Assembly (NCBI GenBank): GCA_002327685.1
Contig: DCXN01000012.1
Location: 1 to 43,630, forward strand
Reading direction: 5' to 3'
Length of the DNA stretch: 43,630 nucleotides
Origin: Patescibacteria group bacterium UBA2135
GTDB taxonomy: Bacteria; Patescibacteriota; Minisyncoccia; Phycocordibacterales; UBA2135
Part shown: positions 7,351 through 15,151 of the stretch, in pieces
Position numbering within the stretch: the stretch's first letter is position 1
Layout of the letters: every line of letters begins with the position of its first letter
Position numbers and translations under genes: made by a program
The notes under the pieces: model-generated
Database searches by the model: none
The model's input: the letters and a program-made list of their open reading frames with translations, nothing else
What the model was told of the DNA's origin: nothing

Positions 7351-7591
7351 AGTCGAGCGCGATGTTTTTAAGACACTTAAAAAGATGCCGCGCTCCCGAC
7401 GAGATGCTCTCCTCCACGCAATAAAGCTTTTGCCCTCAAACCCCTACTTTGGAGATATACAAAAAATGAAGGGTTTAGATAATACATGGCGCCGTCGTAT
7501 TGGCGCGTATCGTATCTATTACAAAATCAAAAACCCCGAGGGGGTGATTTTGGTATTTCACCTTGAACGCCGAACTTCCAAAACATATTAA
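7322..7591 (+). CDS. RelE/ParE-family toxin
   Basis: 89 residues, typical toxin length. The pattern FKTLKKMPRSRRDAL, then DIQKMKGLDNTWRRRIGAYR, IYYKIKNPEGVILVFHLERR is the RelE/ParE fold (beta-strand core with conserved Arg pair). RelE-like proteins are mRNA interferases acting at the ribosome and ParE-like ones gyrase poisons; which one applies cannot be told here. Starts inside the antitoxin gene (29-bp overlap). A second, unrelated pair of the same superfamily is at 30550-31016. Confidence 0.85.
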   Translation: MNLSKNWRLEVERDVFKTLKKMPRSRRDALLHAIKLLPSNPYFGDIQKMKGLDNTWRRRIGAYRIYYKIKNPEGVILVFHLERRTSKTY

Positions 7592-7611
7592 ACATAATAA
7601 TTCGCGCGCTA

Positions 7612-7652
7612 ATTTTTCCTAAAGCCTAATGCTTAGCGCCTAAAGCCTAAAC
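7612..7652. repeat. Word array before yebC
   Basis: Words cctaaagcctaatgc, ttagcgcctaaagcctaaacc end directly at the yebC ATG; the same words as in the right arm at 3595-3643 before pilB. Only the right arm is present here. Confidence 0.6.
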
Positions 7653-7653
7653 C

Positions 7654-8181
7654 ATGTCCGGACACAACAAATGGTCTAAGATAAAACACAAAAAAGCAGC
7701 CGACGACGCGAAGAAGAGCAAGGTTTTCTCAAAATTCGCGCGGCTCTTAACGCTTGAATCAAAAAAAGCGGAAGGTAATGTCAGTGCGCCAGGCTTGCGC
7801 TCTGTTGTTGAGCAAGCAAAGGCGGTAAATATGCCTTCCGCTAATATTGAGCGAGCAATCAAAAAGGGAACTGAAAAAGAAGCAGGGGCGCTTGAAGAAG
7901 TTGTGTATGAAGCATATGGTCCTGGAGGAAGCGCGCTTATTATAGTGGGACTCACAGATAATAAAAATCGGTCTGCGGCAGAAACAAAACACACTCTTTC
8001 AAAGTACGGCGCGTCTCTTTCTGCGCCAGGTTCTGCGGCGTGGGCATTTGAAAAAAAAGAAAGCGAATGGATACCAAAAACAATAATCCCCCTACCACAA
8101 GAAGATACAGATAAATTAGGCAAACTTATTGAAGAATTGGAAAACAATGACGATGTACAAAATGTTTACACCAATACATAG
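7654..8181 (+). CDS. yebC: Short YebC/PmpR-family protein
   Basis: YebC-family proteins act as transcription regulators or in relieving ribosome stalling on proline tracts. N-terminal domain is intact: SGHNKWSKIKHKKAADDAKK, then FSKFARLLTLESKK, NIERAIKKG, YEAYGPGGSALIIVGLTDNKNR. The protein is 175 residues against about 240-250 in most bacteria: after AAWAFEKKES it jumps to a short C-terminal helix (LPQEDTDKLGKLIEELENNDDVQNVYTN), so roughly 65-70 residues of the middle/C-terminal domains are missing. The reading frame is clean, so this is a compact natural form rather than a frameshift. Located between a TA pair and ruvC, a common yebC-ruvC neighbourhood. Confidence 0.92.
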   Translation: MSGHNKWSKIKHKKAADDAKKSKVFSKFARLLTLESKKAEGNVSAPGLRSVVEQAKAVNMPSANIERAIKKGTEKEAGALEEVVYEAYGPGGSALIIVGLTDNKNRSAAETKHTLSKYGASLSAPGSAAWAFEKKESEWIPKTIIPLPQEDTDKLGKLIEELENNDDVQNVYTNT

Positions 8182-8359
8182 TAACTAGTAATCAGTAACT
8201 CGTAACTAGTAATTATTTTTAATAAAATAACGAACGAAGTGAGTATATTTTATTTAACCCTGTTAAATAAATTTTGCTTTGCAAAATTTAAAAATCTGAA
8301 AGATTTTTATTTAACAGGGTGCTCAAAAATTATAGTCGCTCCGCTCCTTAATTTTTGGC
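8182..8359 (+). promoter_or_regulatory. Three-stem leader ending at the ruvC start (family L1)
   Basis: After a word array (taactagtaatcagtaactcg, 8180-8215) come: a hairpin aataaaata..tattttatt (8221-8254) with the centre cgaacgaagtgag; a stem CCCTGTTAAATAAA/TTTATTTAACAGGG (8258-8271/8306-8319) holding two smaller hairpins; and a stem TGCTCAAAAATTA (8320-8332)/TAATTTTTGGCA (8349-8360) whose last base is the A of the ATG. The last stem recurs at the dnaN and prgI starts and once in the origin. No SD is present. Confidence 0.7.
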
Positions 8360-8836
8360 ATGAAAATTTTAGCAATTGACCCTGGATATGAGCGCGTTGG
8401 AATTGCAATTTTAGAAAAACACAGAAACACAGAAAATCTTTTATATTCTGACTGTCTTATCACTTCATCAAAAGATGAATTTCCCAATCGCCTTCTTGTT
8501 ATTGGAAACGAGATTGAAAAAGTTATAAAGAAATACAAACCAGAAGCACTCGCCATTGAAACACTTTTCTTCAACACAAACCAAAAAACAGTAATGCGTG
8601 TTTCAGAAGCACGCGGAGCAATTATATACAAAGCAAAAGCGATGGATATTGAAGTTTATGAATATACACCGCTTCAAATAAAGATAGCTGTTGTCGGATA
8701 TGGCAGAGCAACAAAAGAACAGGTAACTGACATGGTGCCAAAACTTATATCCATGGATACCACAGCAAAAAGAAAAGATGATGAATTTGACGCCATCGCC
8801 ATCGGCTTGACACATTGCGCACACAAAAAACTATAG
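8360..8836 (+). CDS. ruvC: Holliday junction resolvase RuvC
   Basis: Dimeric RNase H-fold nuclease that cleaves Holliday junctions. 158 residues. Catalytic acids are visible: D7 in LAIDPGYERVG, E near 67 in LAIETLFF, and the C-terminal DDEFDAIAIGLTH pair near 140-143. NTNQKTVMRVSEARGA and PLQIKIAVVGYGRATKEQV are the family DNA-binding segments. Start at 8360 lies immediately after a leader hairpin. A terminator is not obvious downstream. Confidence 0.95.
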   Translation: MKILAIDPGYERVGIAILEKHRNTENLLYSDCLITSSKDEFPNRLLVIGNEIEKVIKKYKPEALAIETLFFNTNQKTVMRVSEARGAIIYKAKAMDIEVYEYTPLQIKIAVVGYGRATKEQVTDMVPKLISMDTTAKRKDDEFDAIAIGLTHCAHKKL

Positions 8837-8959
8837 GTGTGGAAAAGTAGCCCAAAAAAATATGGACAAAAAAATATAGTTTGATACAACTATACAAATC
8901 GCACACTGTGTGCGTATTAAAAGGTCATTTTATTTGTTATTCACTAGTTGTTATATTTA
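8837..8959. other. Non-coding stretch after ruvC with a palindrome
   Basis: No ORF. Contains a perfect odd palindrome CGCACACTGTGTGCG (8900-8914) and a tatag..ctata inverted repeat (8876-8894) that could be an operator or weak promoter; no clear -35/-10 pair. Confidence 0.4.
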
Positions 8960-9095
8960 CCCCCACACCTTTCATGGTGTTATGTTGTGTGCTTTTATTA
9001 CAGACCGTGTGAGGGATATAAACCTGTAATATTTTTAAATACTCTTTCTACGTCTTGTGACAACATAAAGCGCAACACCATGAAAGGTGTGGGGG
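8960..9095. mobile_element. MITE-like element 2 (136 bp) with the same termini and TTTA duplication
   Basis: Terminal inverted repeats CCCCCACACCTTTCATGGTGTT at 8960-8981 and its complement ending at 9095; the right arm carries 7 extra bases before the ATGTTGT continuation. Flanked by direct TTTA (8956-8959 and 9096-9099). Shares the outer 14+ bp of the repeats with element 1 but not the interior. It ends 9 bp before the acidic-peptide ATG. Confidence 0.72.
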
Positions 9096-9104
9096 TTTAC
9101 CACA

Positions 9105-9221
9105 ATGAACGATGAACTTGACGTCATAGATGACGCACTAGAAACAGGAATGGAGGAAGACAACGAGGCGGAAGATGAAATGCCGGAAATGGAAAGCATG
9201 GATGACAAAGACGACGCATAA
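9105..9221 (+). CDS. Small acidic peptide (38 aa)
   Basis: ATG at 9105, stop at 9219-9221; 38 residues, about half Asp/Glu (MNDELDVIDDALETG ... MDDKDDA), no Cys, no membrane segment. Supported by its position: it starts right after the MITE-like element and its last four codons form the left arm of a perfect 22-bp terminator stem. Composition is like small acidic proteins seen in CPR genomes, but no function is known to me. Could be spurious; the length is too short for codon statistics. Confidence 0.5.
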   Translation: MNDELDVIDDALETGMEEDNEAEDEMPEMESMDDKDDA

Positions 9222-9262
9222 CAAAACACTCCGCTTGCGCGGAGTGTTTTGTTATGCGTCGC
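9213..9262 (+). terminator. Terminator whose stem includes coding sequence
   Basis: Perfect 22-bp stem 9213-9234 / 9239-9260 with loop ttgc. The left arm includes the final DDA codons and the stop. The T run lies inside the right arm (gttttgtt); there is no separate T tract after it. Confidence 0.7.
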
Positions 9263-9323
9263 AAAGAAAAAATAATAGATTAAAAATCATATGATATATC
9301 GTATGATAAATCATATGATTTAT
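9262..9323. repeat. AT-rich inverted words after tyrS
   Basis: atcatatgat, atcgtatgat and atcatatgat in series form overlapping palindromes between the acidic-peptide terminator and the tyrS stop. No T-run terminator for tyrS is visible. Confidence 0.45.
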
Positions 9324-10565
9324 TTATTGTAGTGTAACTTTCAAAAACTTTCGCTTCCCTACTTTCAAACGGGATGACTCAACTATTTTAAAATTAATGT
9401 CATCTATTTTTTTGTTGCGCGTGATATTCCGTATTGCGCCTTGTTCAATAAGACGTTTAAACGCCGAGTGTGATTCAATTATCTGCTCACCAACCAACAT
9501 GTCTTTTAATAATGTTTCTTTTTGAACAACAATTTCTCGCGCGTCATCAGGAAATTCTTTTTTCTGAAATGTCTTGATAAAATGCTCTTCAGCATCACGC
9601 GCCGTTTCTTTGTCGTGATAAAACGCAACAAGCTCACGCGCAAGCCGCATCTTTACATCTCGCGGATTTCCACCCTCATCAATCTCTTTTTCTATATTCT
9701 TTATCTCGTCAAGAGAAACATCTGTGCTGTCAATAAAGACCTGCACGACGGCTTCGTCAGGAAGCGCCATAGTTTTTCCATACATCTCTTCCGGAGAATC
9801 CAATAATCCTATAAAATCTCCTTCGCTTTTGCTCATAAGTTTTTTACCAGTTTTTGGATTTTCAAGAAGTGTTGTTGTGATGACAAATTTTTCTTTGCTA
9901 TTATATTTCTTTTGCAATGTCCTTCCTGCAAGCATGTTGAATGTCTGGTCAGATCCTCCAATCTCAACATCAACATCCATTGCAACACTATCATACCCCT
10001 GCATTAAGGGATAAAAAAATTCATGAACATACACCGGCTTCCCTGCTTTTATCCTCTTTTCAAACATGTCTCGCTCAAGCATGTGTTGTACTGTAAAAGA
10101 CGAGGCAAGTTTTATGACCTCTGAGAAATCTAGTTTTGAAAGCCATGTACTGTTTCTTAGAATTTGTGCCGGATTTTCCGCATCACCAAGAGAGAGCACT
10201 TTACTTATTTGTTTTTTCCATGTTTTTATATTACCCTCAACCTCTTTCGTAGTAAGTTGCTTGCGTGCCGCTTCTTTGTCTGTTGGGTCTCCGATAAGAG
10301 CTGTAAAATCGCCAAAAAGCACAATGATCTCGTGCCCTAATTTTCGGAGTTTCTCAAGTAATATAAAGTTAGTGGCATGCCCAATATGAAGCTCCGGCCC
10401 AGTTGCATCAGCGCCAATGTAAATTTTAAGTCGCTTACCGCTTAATAACTCCTTCTTAAGAGCCTCTTTTGAAGGAAGCACACTAAAAATACTCCGCTCA
10501 AGTAGCTCGTCTATAACCTTTTCGTCAGCACGAATCATAATATCTTTTTTACGAAATGGAAACAT
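9324..10565 (-). CDS. tyrS: Tyrosyl-tRNA synthetase
   Basis: Class Ic synthetase charging tRNA-Tyr. 413 residues. Rossmann catalytic domain with YIGADATGPELHIGHATN (HIGH motif near 62) and KLMSKSEGDF (KMSKS near 243); QGYDSVAMDVDVEIGGSDQ is the Tyr-binding segment. C-terminal S4-like domain (SHSAFKRLIEQGAIR ... KVGKRKFLKVTL) binds the tRNA. The frame opens at 10565 (MFPFRKKDIMIRAD); the second Met nine residues on could be the true start, and neither has an SD. Monocistronic by position, divergent from pbp1A. Confidence 0.95.
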   Translation of the reverse strand: MFPFRKKDIMIRADEKVIDELLERSIFSVLPSKEALKKELLSGKRLKIYIGADATGPELHIGHATNFILLEKLRKLGHEIIVLFGDFTALIGDPTDKEAARKQLTTKEVEGNIKTWKKQISKVLSLGDAENPAQILRNSTWLSKLDFSEVIKLASSFTVQHMLERDMFEKRIKAGKPVYVHEFFYPLMQGYDSVAMDVDVEIGGSDQTFNMLAGRTLQKKYNSKEKFVITTTLLENPKTGKKLMSKSEGDFIGLLDSPEEMYGKTMALPDEAVVQVFIDSTDVSLDEIKNIEKEIDEGGNPRDVKMRLARELVAFYHDKETARDAEEHFIKTFQKKEFPDDAREIVVQKETLLKDMLVGEQIIESHSAFKRLIEQGAIRNITRNKKIDDINFKIVESSRLKVGKRKFLKVTLQ

Positions 10566-10637
10566 ATATACACGATATCATAATTTACATAGCCTCGTAA
10601 TAGTAGGATCTATTCCCAAAAACATCTCAAAGACACT

Positions 10638-10803
10638 TTGACAAAACAAATAATTCTCTTTATGATACCATGAATCCCGTTAGAGACCGCGGTCGCATTC
10701 TGAAGAAGTATGGTTTAATATAATTATAATATCTTATTAACGACAATCTTTAAATGAGTCTGTATTGCTTGCGAACGCGACCTGTCTCTAACGGGATGAA
10801 ACT
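10638..10803 (+). promoter_or_regulatory. Promoter plus long inverted-repeat leader (family L2) before pbp1A
   Basis: TTGACA (10638-10643), 17-bp spacer, TATGAT (10661-10666). Transcription would start about at 10672, exactly at the left arm ATCCCGTTAGAGAC..GGTCGC (10674-10696); the right arm GCGACCTGTCTCTAACGGGAT (10777-10797) pairs with it (20 bp, one small bulge) and ends 6 nt before the pbp1A ATG. The 80-nt interior is AT-rich and holds aatctttaaa, shared with the element before the TrmB-like gene (28306-28462). 10566-10637 holds nothing else I can name. Confidence 0.7.
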
Positions 10804-13353
10804 ATGCGGAGAAAATTAGGAACAAAATTAAAGAATCTTATAGTTTTTTTTATAGGACTTGGGTTTTTCATGTCCGGTGGTATTTTGTTATGGGCGGCAA
10901 TCTTACCCATGCCAGATTTAAACACTTTTGACGCCCGTGTTGTTGAACAATCAACTAAAATATACGACAGAACAGGCGAAGTGCTTTTATATGACTTCCA
11001 TGAAAACGTGCAAAGAACTGTTGTTCCATTTGAAAATATTTCACATCACTTGAAAAACGCCACAGTCGCCATTGAAGACGCGGAATTTTACGAACACCTG
11101 GGCATTCGTCCTCTTGCAACACTTCGAGCAGTATTTTTACAACCCCTACGAGGAAAAGGTGTTCAAGGAGGTTCAACAATTACACAGCAAGTTGTAAAAA
11201 ATTCTCTACTCACTCCAGAGAGAAAAATATCACGAAAATTAAAAGAGTGGGTACTTTCTCTTAAACTTGAACGTGCTACAAGCAAACAAAATATTCTTGC
11301 GCTTTATTTAAACGAAGTACCATACGGAGGAAATATATACGGAGTGGAAGAGGCAAGTAGAGCGTTCTTTAGCAAAAGCGCGCGCGATTTAACACTTTCT
11401 GAATCTGCATACCTTGCTTCACTCCCCCAAGCCCCCACCTACTATTCCCCATACGGAAATAACAGAGATAAACTTGATGAACGAAAAAATCTGGTACTCT
11501 CCCGTATGTATGACATTAATTTTATAACAGAAAAAGAATATAATGTTGCGCTTAATGAATCAATTGAATTTCAGCCGCGCAGTGTATTCGGTATTCGCGC
11601 GCCTCATTTTGTTTTCTTTATTCAGGAATATCTAGAGAAAGCATACGGGAAAGATATTCTTGAGCGGGAAGGTCTACGTGTTATCACAACACTTGACACA
11701 ACCTTACAGGAAAAAGCTGAGAAAGTTGTCGCACAATTTGCGGAAGATAATACGGAAAAATTCAACGCTAACAACGCAGGGCTTGTTGCGATTGATCCGA
11801 AAACTGGACACATTTTAGTTATGGTCGGCTCACGTGATTATTTTGCGGAAAGTTCTCCTGAAGGATGCTCTTCGGGAATAGATTGTACTTTTGACCCACA
11901 ACTCAATGTCACAACTGTAAAACCCGGGCGACAACCTGGCTCTGCTTTCAAGCCGTTCGTTTATGCCACCGCGCTTCAAAAAGGATTCACACCAGATACT
12001 GTGGTATTTGATCTTGAGACACAATTTCATTCCGGTTGTGATTCTGAAGGAAAACCAGTTGATCCGACTGTTCTTGAGGAAGAATGTTATACACCAACAA
12101 ATTATGATGATATCTTTCGCGGGCCAGTTACGTTCAGAGACGCATTAGCACAATCAATAAACGTTCCTGCCATAAAAGTGCTTTATCTCGCTGGACTGCG
12201 AGATTCCCTTGAAACAGCGCAAAAAATGGGGATCACATCCCTTACAGACATAAACCGCTACGGGCTCACACTTGTGCTTGGAGGCGGTGAAGTATCATTA
12301 CTTGATATAACAGGTGCGTATTCTGTCTTTGCAAACGAGGGAGCAAAAAATACCCATACTGGAATACTAAAAGTAGAAGATAGTGTCGGAAATATTTTAG
12401 AGGAATATACTCCACAGCCGGAGAGAGTTCTTCCAAAAAATATCGCTCTTCAAATTTCAGATATTCTCTCCGACAACAAGGCGCGTACGCCTGCATTTGG
12501 AGAATATTCTTATTTACGTATTTCCGGTTATGACGTTGCAGCAAAAACCGGTACTACAAACGATTACCGTGACGCGTGGATTATAGGATATACTCCTACG
12601 ATATCTGTTGGTGCATGGGCAGGAAACAACGACAATAGCCCGATGGAGAAAAAAGTTGCTGGTTTTATTATCGCTCCGCTATGGAGTGCGTTTATGAAAG
12701 AAGCGCTTTCTGTTGTACCTGAAGAATCTTTCAAAAAACCAGACTATAATCCAAAAGAAGTAGAGAAGCCAGTCCTGCGGGGCGTATGGCGCGGTGGAGA
12801 GTCATATTTTATTGACACTATATCTGGGAAGTTAGCAACAGAATACACACCGGAGGAGACAAAAGAAGAACGTGTTGTCGCAAATGTCCATTCCATTCTT
12901 TATTGGGTTAATAAAAAAGATCCGCTCGGTGAAAACCCGGAAAAACCTGAAACGGATTCGCAGTTTAATTTATGGGAAACGTCAGTTCGTAAATGGGTTG
13001 AGAGCCAAAATATTGAAGATCAAGAAAAAGATATACCACAAGAATACGATAATATTCACAAACCGGAATTTGCGCCGCGTATCTCAATTAATGGAATTAA
13101 CAGCACGCTTGTTTATAGCCCGTCGCAGAAAATTACATTTACAGTACTGGGTGCTGGAAATTTCCCAGTCACAAAAGCGGATATGTTTATAAACAATGTA
13201 TATGCCGGCTCATCAAGAGTAGCTCCGTTTGTATTTTCGTTTGTGCCAAACGATACCGCAAACATAAAAGGAAATAATAAAATCAAAGTAGTAGTTTATG
13301 ACTCTGTTATGAACAAAAGCGAAAGTACATTTATTCTTAATTTGAGTTTGTAA
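10804..13353 (+). CDS. Class A penicillin-binding protein (PBP1A-type)
   Basis: Bifunctional peptidoglycan synthase at the cytoplasmic membrane. 849 residues. Short cytoplasmic tail, one TM helix (about 13-33), GT51 glycosyltransferase domain with IEDAEFYEH near 91 and GGSTITQQVVKN near 123, then the transpeptidase: GSAFKPF (SxxK, near 379), QSINVP (SxN, near 451), AAKTGTTNDYRDAW (KTG, near 581). After about residue 640 a Pro/Glu-rich linker leads to a C-terminal domain with LGAGNFPVTKADMFINN and a Big/Ig-like ending (FVPNDTANIKGNNKIKVVV). All catalytic residues are present. Expressed from its own promoter through the inverted-repeat leader. Confidence 0.95.
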   Translation: MRRKLGTKLKNLIVFFIGLGFFMSGGILLWAAILPMPDLNTFDARVVEQSTKIYDRTGEVLLYDFHENVQRTVVPFENISHHLKNATVAIEDAEFYEHLGIRPLATLRAVFLQPLRGKGVQGGSTITQQVVKNSLLTPERKISRKLKEWVLSLKLERATSKQNILALYLNEVPYGGNIYGVEEASRAFFSKSARDLTLSESAYLASLPQAPTYYSPYGNNRDKLDERKNLVLSRMYDINFITEKEYNVALNESIEFQPRSVFGIRAPHFVFFIQEYLEKAYGKDILEREGLRVITTLDTTLQEKAEKVVAQFAEDNTEKFNANNAGLVAIDPKTGHILVMVGSRDYFAESSPEGCSSGIDCTFDPQLNVTTVKPGRQPGSAFKPFVYATALQKGFTPDTVVFDLETQFHSGCDSEGKPVDPTVLEEECYTPTNYDDIFRGPVTFRDALAQSINVPAIKVLYLAGLRDSLETAQKMGITSLTDINRYGLTLVLGGGEVSLLDITGAYSVFANEGAKNTHTGILKVEDSVGNILEEYTPQPERVLPKNIALQISDILSDNKARTPAFGEYSYLRISGYDVAAKTGTTNDYRDAWIIGYTPTISVGAWAGNNDNSPMEKKVAGFIIAPLWSAFMKEALSVVPEESFKKPDYNPKEVEKPVLRGVWRGGESYFIDTISGKLATEYTPEETKEERVVANVHSILYWVNKKDPLGENPEKPETDSQFNLWETSVRKWVESQNIEDQEKDIPQEYDNIHKPEFAPRISINGINSTLVYSPSQKITFTVLGAGNFPVTKADMFINNVYAGSSRVAPFVFSFVPNDTANIKGNNKIKVVVYDSVMNKSESTFILNLSL

Positions 13354-13357
13354 TAAA

Positions 13358-13618
13358 TTACCTAATATCAACAACACCTTTTTGGGGTAATACACTATTT
13401 AACCGCTCTAGAATGAGCGGTTTTTTCATAAAAATTTCATTTTTTATAACAGGAGAAGTGGAGAGATAAACAATACCACCATTAACACAAATGTCAGATC
13501 TTTTTATTGACACGCTAATTTCTTTTTCAAGAATAGATATGAGTGTTTTTTTTAAAAAATCGTCAGGCGGAGTCAGTTTTTCAAACTTTTTTAAAAACGT
13601 TCCAATATTAAAATCCAT
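13358..13618 (-). CDS. DUF721/DciA-like small protein
   Basis: 86 residues. The C-terminal half (VNGGIVYLSTSPVIKNEIFM, LERLNSVLPQKGVVDIR) follows the DUF721 pattern of a beta-hairpin, amphipathic helix and ending v-DIR. DciA-type proteins load the replicative helicase in bacteria lacking DnaC, and the position next to dnaN/dnaA fits. The N-terminal extension is short. Minus strand, convergent with pbp1A: the pbp1A terminator hairpin (13401-13426) lies inside this coding region. The match is by pattern only, so moderate confidence in function; the gene itself looks real. Confidence 0.6.
   Translation of the reverse strand: MDFNIGTFLKKFEKLTPPDDFLKKTLISILEKEISVSIKRSDICVNGGIVYLSTSPVIKNEIFMKKPLILERLNSVLPQKGVVDIR
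13401..13426 (+). terminator. Terminator of pbp1A inside the convergent gene
   Basis: aaccgctc (13401-13408) / gagcggtt (13415-13422) with 6-nt loop followed by tttt; plus-strand orientation. Confidence 0.75.
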
Positions 13619-13660
13619 AATTTAGCTTCTTAGTTTGTAGCTGATTAGCTTTTTAGGTTA
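13619..13660. repeat. Word array downstream of four-helix gene 1
   Basis: Words tagcttcttag, tttgtagctgattagc, tttttaggttag; complementary to the array 14019-14055 on the other side of the gene. Confidence 0.6.
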
Positions 13661-14016
13661 GAAATCATTTTGTTTAGCATTCGCATTACTTCATTCATTA
13701 AACCTTCAATTTTTAAGAAATCAAGTTTTTTACCGAATTGTAATCTTTTTACTATCTCAACTTGTGTTTCAAGTTCTGCTCCCGAGCTATACGCAATGAT
13801 AAGAAATTGTCTAAAATCCTTTTTTGTGCTTCGCCTCCTTCCCTCGGCGATGTTTGACGGGATAGAGACTGCGGCTCGGCGCATTTGCGATGTAAGTCCA
13901 TATAATTCCTCTTTGGGAAATTTTTCAGTTATTGCATAAATTGTTACAACCAAATCCATAGATTTTTGCCAAACAATAAGTTCTTTATGTGAGTGAATTG
14001 TCTTTTGTTCTTTCAT
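13645..14016 (-). CDS. Four-helix bundle protein (23S rRNA IVS/S23 family), copy 1
   Basis: 123 residues with the family hallmarks: HKELIVWQKSMDLV at the N-terminus, FPKEELYGLTSQMRRAAVS, IPSNIAEGRRR, and SSGAELETQVEIVKRL. The family was first noted in 23S rRNA intervening sequences and resembles Avd of diversity-generating retroelements; its biochemical role is not established. Flanked on both sides by complementary word arrays (13620-13660 and 14017-14053: agcttattagc words), as is the paralogue at 37000-37365. It separates dnaN from the DciA-like gene, so it looks like an inserted unit in the origin cluster. Confidence 0.88.
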   Translation of the reverse strand: MKEQKTIHSHKELIVWQKSMDLVVTIYAITEKFPKEELYGLTSQMRRAAVSIPSNIAEGRRRSTKKDFRQFLIIAYSSGAELETQVEIVKRLQFGKKLDFLKIEGLMNEVMRMLNKMISNLKS

Positions 14017-14053
14017 TTCTAATAAGCTAAAAAGCTAATAAGCTACAAGCTAG
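14017..14053. repeat. Word array upstream of four-helix gene 1
   Basis: Words ctaataagctaaaaagc, taataagctacaagctag lie directly before the ATG on the minus strand and touch the dnaN stop on the other side. Confidence 0.6.
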
Positions 14054-15151
14054 TTATTTGTTAAGTGGCATCACGAGATACATAAACGACTTATCTCCAA
14101 CTCCCTTCATTACAAGTGGTCGTGCTTCGCCACTGAATTGCAGAATGACACTATCTTTTGTAATAGACGAAAAACAATCAACTAAATAGCGATAATTAAA
14201 GCTAAGTTTTAACTCCTCACCAGAAAGCGCCGCATCAAGGTTTGTGGTATTTTCTCCAATATCTGCATTACGTGAACTGATAGAAAAGACATTTTCTTTT
14301 GGGTTAACATGAAAATCTATTTGATTTAATTTGTCAGAGAAAATATTTGAAATTTTAAGTGCATCAAACATATCCTGTTTTAAAAGTGTTACTTCAGTTG
14401 TAAATTCTTTGGGGATAATCTGTTTATAATCAGGAAAAATACCATCAATGAGTCGGGATGTAATATATATATTGTCTGACGAAAAAGAAATCTGATTTTT
14501 ATCAAAATGAATGTGTACATTACCGGAAATAGTATCTAAAATTCTGATAATCTCCAAAGTGTTTTTAAATGGAATAATAACAGATGGAAATTGTTGTTTA
14601 TCTCCTATTAATATTTTCTTTTCAGCAAGTCTAAATGAATCAGTTGCGGCAAGTACGATATTTCCAGAATCAGCGTAGATATATATACTTGATATTTCAG
14701 GTTTAATATCAGATAAAGATGCGCTATATGAAACAGATTTTAGACCTGCGACAAATTTTTGAGCATCAATACTAAACGGATTATCGTTTTTTATATGTGG
14801 AAGTGTTGGAAAATCCTGATATGGAAAGGATTTTATTAAAGTTTTTATGTTTTTTGTTGAAACAAACAAGTTGTCATTTTTTAATTCAAAATGAACTGTT
14901 TTGTCGTGTATACCTGAAAGTAAATTATTTAAAACATTCCCTGGCACAGCGGTTATCCCTTCCTGTTCAATTTTTGCAGGAATTTGAATTTCAATACCAA
15001 GATCAAGATTTGTAGCACGTATCCGTAAAAGTTTATCTTTTGCAATAAATAGTAAAGAACTTAAAATCGGGAGTGTAAGATTTTTCCCTGTTGCTTTTTC
15101 GGCAATTCCTACTGCATCTTTTATTTTATCTTTTACACATTCTACTTTCAT
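14054..15151 (-). CDS. dnaN: DNA polymerase III beta subunit (sliding clamp)
   Basis: Ring-shaped processivity clamp. 365 residues, normal length, with three clamp domains in series; typical segments are LPILSSLLFIAKDKLLRIRA, TAVPGNVLNNLL, VSYSASLSDIKPEISSIYIY, ATDSFRLAEKKI, and the C-terminal LVMPLNK (family ending MPMRL-like). Adjacent to the presumed origin and dnaA on the same strand but transcribed away from it after a 610-bp gap. The start codon abuts a three-stem leader shared with ruvC. Confidence 0.95.
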   Translation of the reverse strand: MKVECVKDKIKDAVGIAEKATGKNLTLPILSSLLFIAKDKLLRIRATNLDLGIEIQIPAKIEQEGITAVPGNVLNNLLSGIHDKTVHFELKNDNLFVSTKNIKTLIKSFPYQDFPTLPHIKNDNPFSIDAQKFVAGLKSVSYSASLSDIKPEISSIYIYADSGNIVLAATDSFRLAEKKILIGDKQQFPSVIIPFKNTLEIIRILDTISGNVHIHFDKNQISFSSDNIYITSRLIDGIFPDYKQIIPKEFTTEVTLLKQDMFDALKISNIFSDKLNQIDFHVNPKENVFSISSRNADIGENTTNLDAALSGEELKLSFNYRYLVDCFSSITKDSVILQFSGEARPLVMKGVGDKSFMYLVMPLNK

